Origin: Odiellus spinosus | Taxonomy: Eukaryota; Arthropoda; Arachnida; Opiliones; Phalangiidae | NCBI GenBank assembly: GCA_963920705.1 | Contig: OY987236.1 | Span: forward strand, 10,526,190-10,590,189 | Direction of reading: 5' to 3' | DNA length: 64,000 bases | Shown: one piece after another, positions 61,583 through 64,000 of the stretch | Numbering within the stretch: the first letter of the stretch is position 1 | Layout of the letters: each line of letters opens with the position of its first letter | Position numbers and translations under genes: made by a program | Notes under the pieces: generated by a model | The model's input: only the letters and a program-made list of their open reading frames with translations | The model's database searches: none | What the model was told of the DNA's origin: nothing

Positions 61583-62255
61583 AAAAGCATATCACTTCAT
61601 TCCATAAAAGAAAACAAAGCCTCGTAACTTAATACTAACAGCAAAGGGCCAAGAAGACGTACTAACCCATCACTTAAAACTATAGCCAAAAAGGTCATCA
61701 CCCCTGTCTGGCTCGAGTGGTTTGGATTCTCCCTCGATATTTTGAGTCGGGAGAGAGGGACGGAATTTAGCCGGGCCGCGCTTGGCTATATCAAGAAGGA
61801 TCAGATAAGGAGAGGAAAAGTAGGGCTGCGTTGAGTTAGAGAGAGAAGAGCCAACCTCCCACTCGGGTGGAAAGGGGGATAGGAAATTCTCGAGGTAAAC
61901 TGTTGTCACGTGGTCACTAGCGTCGTTGGCTACTACGAAGCTGATAAAGGATCCGTTTTACCCACGTGACAACATTTTACCACGAAACATCTCTACCCCC
62001 GTTCTCCCAGAGTGGGAGTTTAGGCCGACGCAGTAGGAACTGCGCCGTCCCCACTTTTCCTCTCCTTATCTGATCCTTCTTGGCTATATTGTCTTCCCCA
62101 ACTCCGGAATTTCTCCAAAGAGTGGCTCTACACCGTCTGCGGCCGCTAAAGTATCTCAATTCAGAATCTGCCGGTACATTTCCCTGGACATTTGCTGATA
62201 GGATTAAGCTACGGGACGTTGCTTACTTTTATAGAATAAAGTGATATAGTTTTGA
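61583..62255. mobile_element. MITE family A copy split by a nested element
   Basis: Left end has TATCACTTCATTCCATAAAA, right end TTTATAGAATAAAGTGATAT. Without the 291-bp nested insertion (61792-62082) its length is 382 bp, the same as the copy at 21310. Confidence 0.88.
61792..62082. mobile_element. hAT-like MITE nested inside a family A MITE
   Basis: Terminal inverted repeats of about 34 bp: CAAGAAGGATCAGATAAGG onward, and its near-perfect complement ending CTGATCCTTCTTG. Flanked by a direct repeat GCTATAT (7-8 bp) present once in the empty sites at 4355 and 21310, so this is a true insertion with a target duplication. A second inner inverted repeat (TTGTCACGTGG and CCACGTGACAA, about 61903-61975) sits in its centre. 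Confidence 0.92.
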
Positions 62256-62269
62256 TAAAAACGAGTAAC

Positions 62270-62388
62270 AAAACCTGGCTTTCATAAGCGCCCTCTAATG
62301 GCAAACAGTGGCAAAAGTAGTAAATAACGAAACCCCTTGCTTGTTTACTTATTTTTCCGTTAGAGGACGCTTATGAAACTCAGATTTT
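62270..62388. mobile_element. Small TIR element
   Basis: AAAACCTGGCTTTCATAAGC GCCCTCTAATGG is mirrored by CCGTTAGAGGACGCTTATGA AACTCAGATTTT; 119 bp, ending 15 bp beyond the family A MITE. Confidence 0.78.
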
Positions 62389-63049
62389 GTTCTTCATATT
62401 TATCTATTAAGATAAGTGTCCACTTTTAATGGTCTTAGGTGTGGAAAATATGTAATTTCTAGAAGCCACTTTTGAGCATAATTCTGAATATTTCAAAAAT
62501 TTGATAACTTCTATTAAAATATAAACGCTACCAAATAAAATGAACTTGTTTCATTACTTCACTATTCCTTTAATATTCGTAGAATAAAGCTTATTATTAT
62601 AAATGTATAAACGTATAAATAAGAAGCTTACATCTTTGATCTTTCTGAGTTCGCGAATTTTACTCCCAAACTCATCCCTTGAAATGTTTAAATTCCGAAT
62701 CTTTTTCTCTACTGACATTTACCTACAAACGTACATGTCATTGGAATAAATCTTAAGCCTTTTTGATGTCATGTTTTAGTAAAAATACTCATTAACGTTG
62801 CAAATTAATTAATTACATTTTCTAAGGCATATTATATAAAATTAATATCCTTTAATTATACCTAATAATCTATTAAAACCTCAAAATTAAAGTGATAATG
62901 AAGGCTAGAATTTGGAGGATAAAAATAAGCGTTAATACATCATCAAATTTCACCAAAGGTTTCTCGTTAATTGGCAGGCAATTAACGAAGATGCGCTAAG
63001 CCTACCTTCATTTTCAGTAAGTAAAAACGACACAAAATAAGTATCTAGT

Positions 63050-63171
63050 ATGGGGAGTTCTCAGGTGATCTTCGTGAATCCAGCTAAGCTTATTTTGATG
63101 GTAATTTGAAAATTTACTGAACTTAAGGAATCGATAAAAACACTTGTTTCTAGGTTGCATTCTCCCTTTAA
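63050..63171. mobile_element. MITE family B, right-half fragment
   Basis: Contains GGTGATCTTCGTGAATCCAG, CTAAGCTTATTTTGATGG and the end AGGTTGCATTCTCCCTTTAA. The left arm is missing. Similar right ends, more decayed, are visible near 3250-3325 and 27195-27245. Confidence 0.75.
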
Positions 63172-63751
63172 GCTAGAAATATAAAAATGATTTTACATAA
63201 ATTTCGAAAGGCATTAAAAAAAAAAAACTTTTAATGACATTATACTGAATGTCCACCGAAAAAAAGGGATATAAGTCTATATAAATATCGAAACCTCTTA
63301 CAACCTTGCTAGAGACAGACGAGTAAAGCTACCGAAGATGGATATTTTAACGCGCCTGTATTATAATTTAGTCCCTTCCAAACTGGTGTAAGCCATTATA
63401 TCCATTCTTCGAGCTGCAGTATTATCCTTAACACCAAACCAAATAAAAAAATTAAATAAAAAAATCATCGTTCAGATTACGCCTGATTATCTTTCACCCC
63501 ATTTAACTTCAAAAACTACATCATCCCATTTTCATTCGAAGTTTCAATCTCAGAAGGAGCCTATATTTCGATAAAATAAGGTTTTCTAACGAAAGTTCGT
63601 TTTTTTCTTCTTCTGAGAATGAAGCGAGTATAGATTCTTTCAGTTCAAAATTTGGCACGACTTTCGGAGTTTCTCAGACTTTAAAGTTATTATACCATCG
63701 ATTTCTCTGCATGAAAATTAAATAAATTTAAAAAGATAGTTAAATAACTAA

Positions 63752-63977
63752 AAAAAATAGACTGTCATCATTTTTTCGAATATGGATTATATTTTTAAAT
63801 TTATTATAATATTAAAAAGTCCTATTGAGATGACGTAGTATTGCCTAGAAAGTTTTATTTTAAAATTTTAGAAAATGGCGGTAATTTTTTCTATGACATT
63901 TATATTTTTTTAAATCGCTTTTTAGTTTTTAACGATCTTTCTATTTGGAGTTCATGAAAATTCCGTGAGAGCCTCAC
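63752..63977. mobile_element. MITE family C, deleted copy at window end
   Basis: Begins near TCATCATTTTTTCGAATATG and ends TGAGAGCCTCAC at 63977. The middle is reduced to GATGACGTAGTATTGC plus flanks. Directly followed by the start of a family D element. Smaller fragments of family C occur near 24665-24765 and 60380-60430. Confidence 0.78.
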
Positions 63978-63978
63978 T

Positions 63979-64000
63979 TAGAGATCGGGGTTTGGACAAA
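63979..64000. mobile_element. Start of a second family D MITE, cut by window end
   Basis: TAGAGATCGGGGTTTGGACA, identical to the left end of the copy at 20956. Only the first 22 bp are in view. Confidence 0.8.

Larger units (their letters stand above)
55700..64000. other. Gene-poor right part
   Basis: MITE families A, B, C, D, E, G and J, the tandem array at 58040-58500, GA-rich tracts near 56365 and 59850, and AT-rich filler. No exon that I can support. Confidence 0.5.

Noticed and set aside
63339-63384. Short ATG frame (MDILTRLYYNLVPSKL) before a GTGTAAG
   Set aside because: Too short and without further exons or promoter context; donor match is poor.
1-64000. tRNA, rRNA, snRNA genes and CRISPR arrays
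   Set aside because: No cloverleaf with B-box-like GGTTCGAATCC, no rRNA or snRNA core, and the tandem arrays lack the repeat-spacer pattern of CRISPR.
1-64000. LTR or virus-derived elements and LINE coding remains
   Set aside because: No long direct terminal repeats and no reverse transcriptase, integrase, capsid or envelope-like frame recognised; repeats here are inverted-end DNA elements and tandem arrays.

Overview
This is AT-rich (roughly two-thirds A+T) eukaryotic nuclear DNA with short coding exons, GT-AG introns from about 70 bp to more than 8 kb, and dense non-autonomous DNA transposons. The proteins are animal. The two SR-protein genes match the insect-style x16/9G8 and Rbp1 types, and the transporter reads like an invertebrate vesicular glutamate transporter. 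A six-unit TTAGG-type telomere-like repeat (32650-32679) is compatible with an arthropod, but it lies inside a transposon and is weak evidence. My best guess is an arthropod; I cannot name the species.

Layout. (1) 1-13.8 kb: no exon I can support; a patchwork of MITEs and AT-rich DNA, probably upstream intron or flank of the transporter gene. (2) 13.78-30.54 kb, plus strand: the last six coding exons of a VGLUT (SLC17A6/7/8-type) gene. They encode 371 residues to the stop; the N-terminal part lies upstream or was not seen. Its two long introns (8.2 and 6.6 kb) hold many MITEs, two promoter-like GC-richer islands and a striking 17-bp GC-box minisatellite of 41 clean units in phase blocks, about 190 bp before the last exon. 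(3) 30.6-36.8 kb: very AT-rich intergenic DNA with two TIR elements. (4) 36.84-37.26 kb: a promoter-like stretch with a perfect RFX X-box, followed by a plausible 33-codon first exon of an unknown gene, all inside a widely spaced inverted repeat. (5) 40.0-42.8 kb, plus strand: complete four-exon x16/SRSF7-like gene (RRM, CCHC zinc knuckle, RS domain; 202 aa). (6) 45.2-49.4 kb, minus strand: complete three-coding-exon Rbp1/SRSF3-like gene (RRM, Gly-rich linker, short RS tail; 142 aa) with a likely 5' UTR exon. (7) 49.4-64 kb: no confident gene; MITEs, a degenerate tandem array at 58.0-58.5 kb, an unexplained 137-codon ORF at 55.2 kb, and a MITE nested in another MITE at 61.6-62.3 kb.

The two SR genes face each other and share 44 of 62 aligned RRM residues. 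They look like a convergent paralogous pair, one keeping the zinc knuckle and one having a poly-glycine linker there. Both belong to nuclear pre-mRNA splicing; the transporter loads glutamate into synaptic vesicles. I see no functional link between VGLUT and the splicing genes.

I recognised no CRISPR array, operon, rRNA, tRNA, LTR element or virus-derived element. The mobile DNA I can support is almost all short terminal-inverted-repeat elements in at least eight families, several with target-site duplications that suggest superfamily (8-bp hAT-like; TTAA piggyBac-like; TA Tc1/mariner-like).
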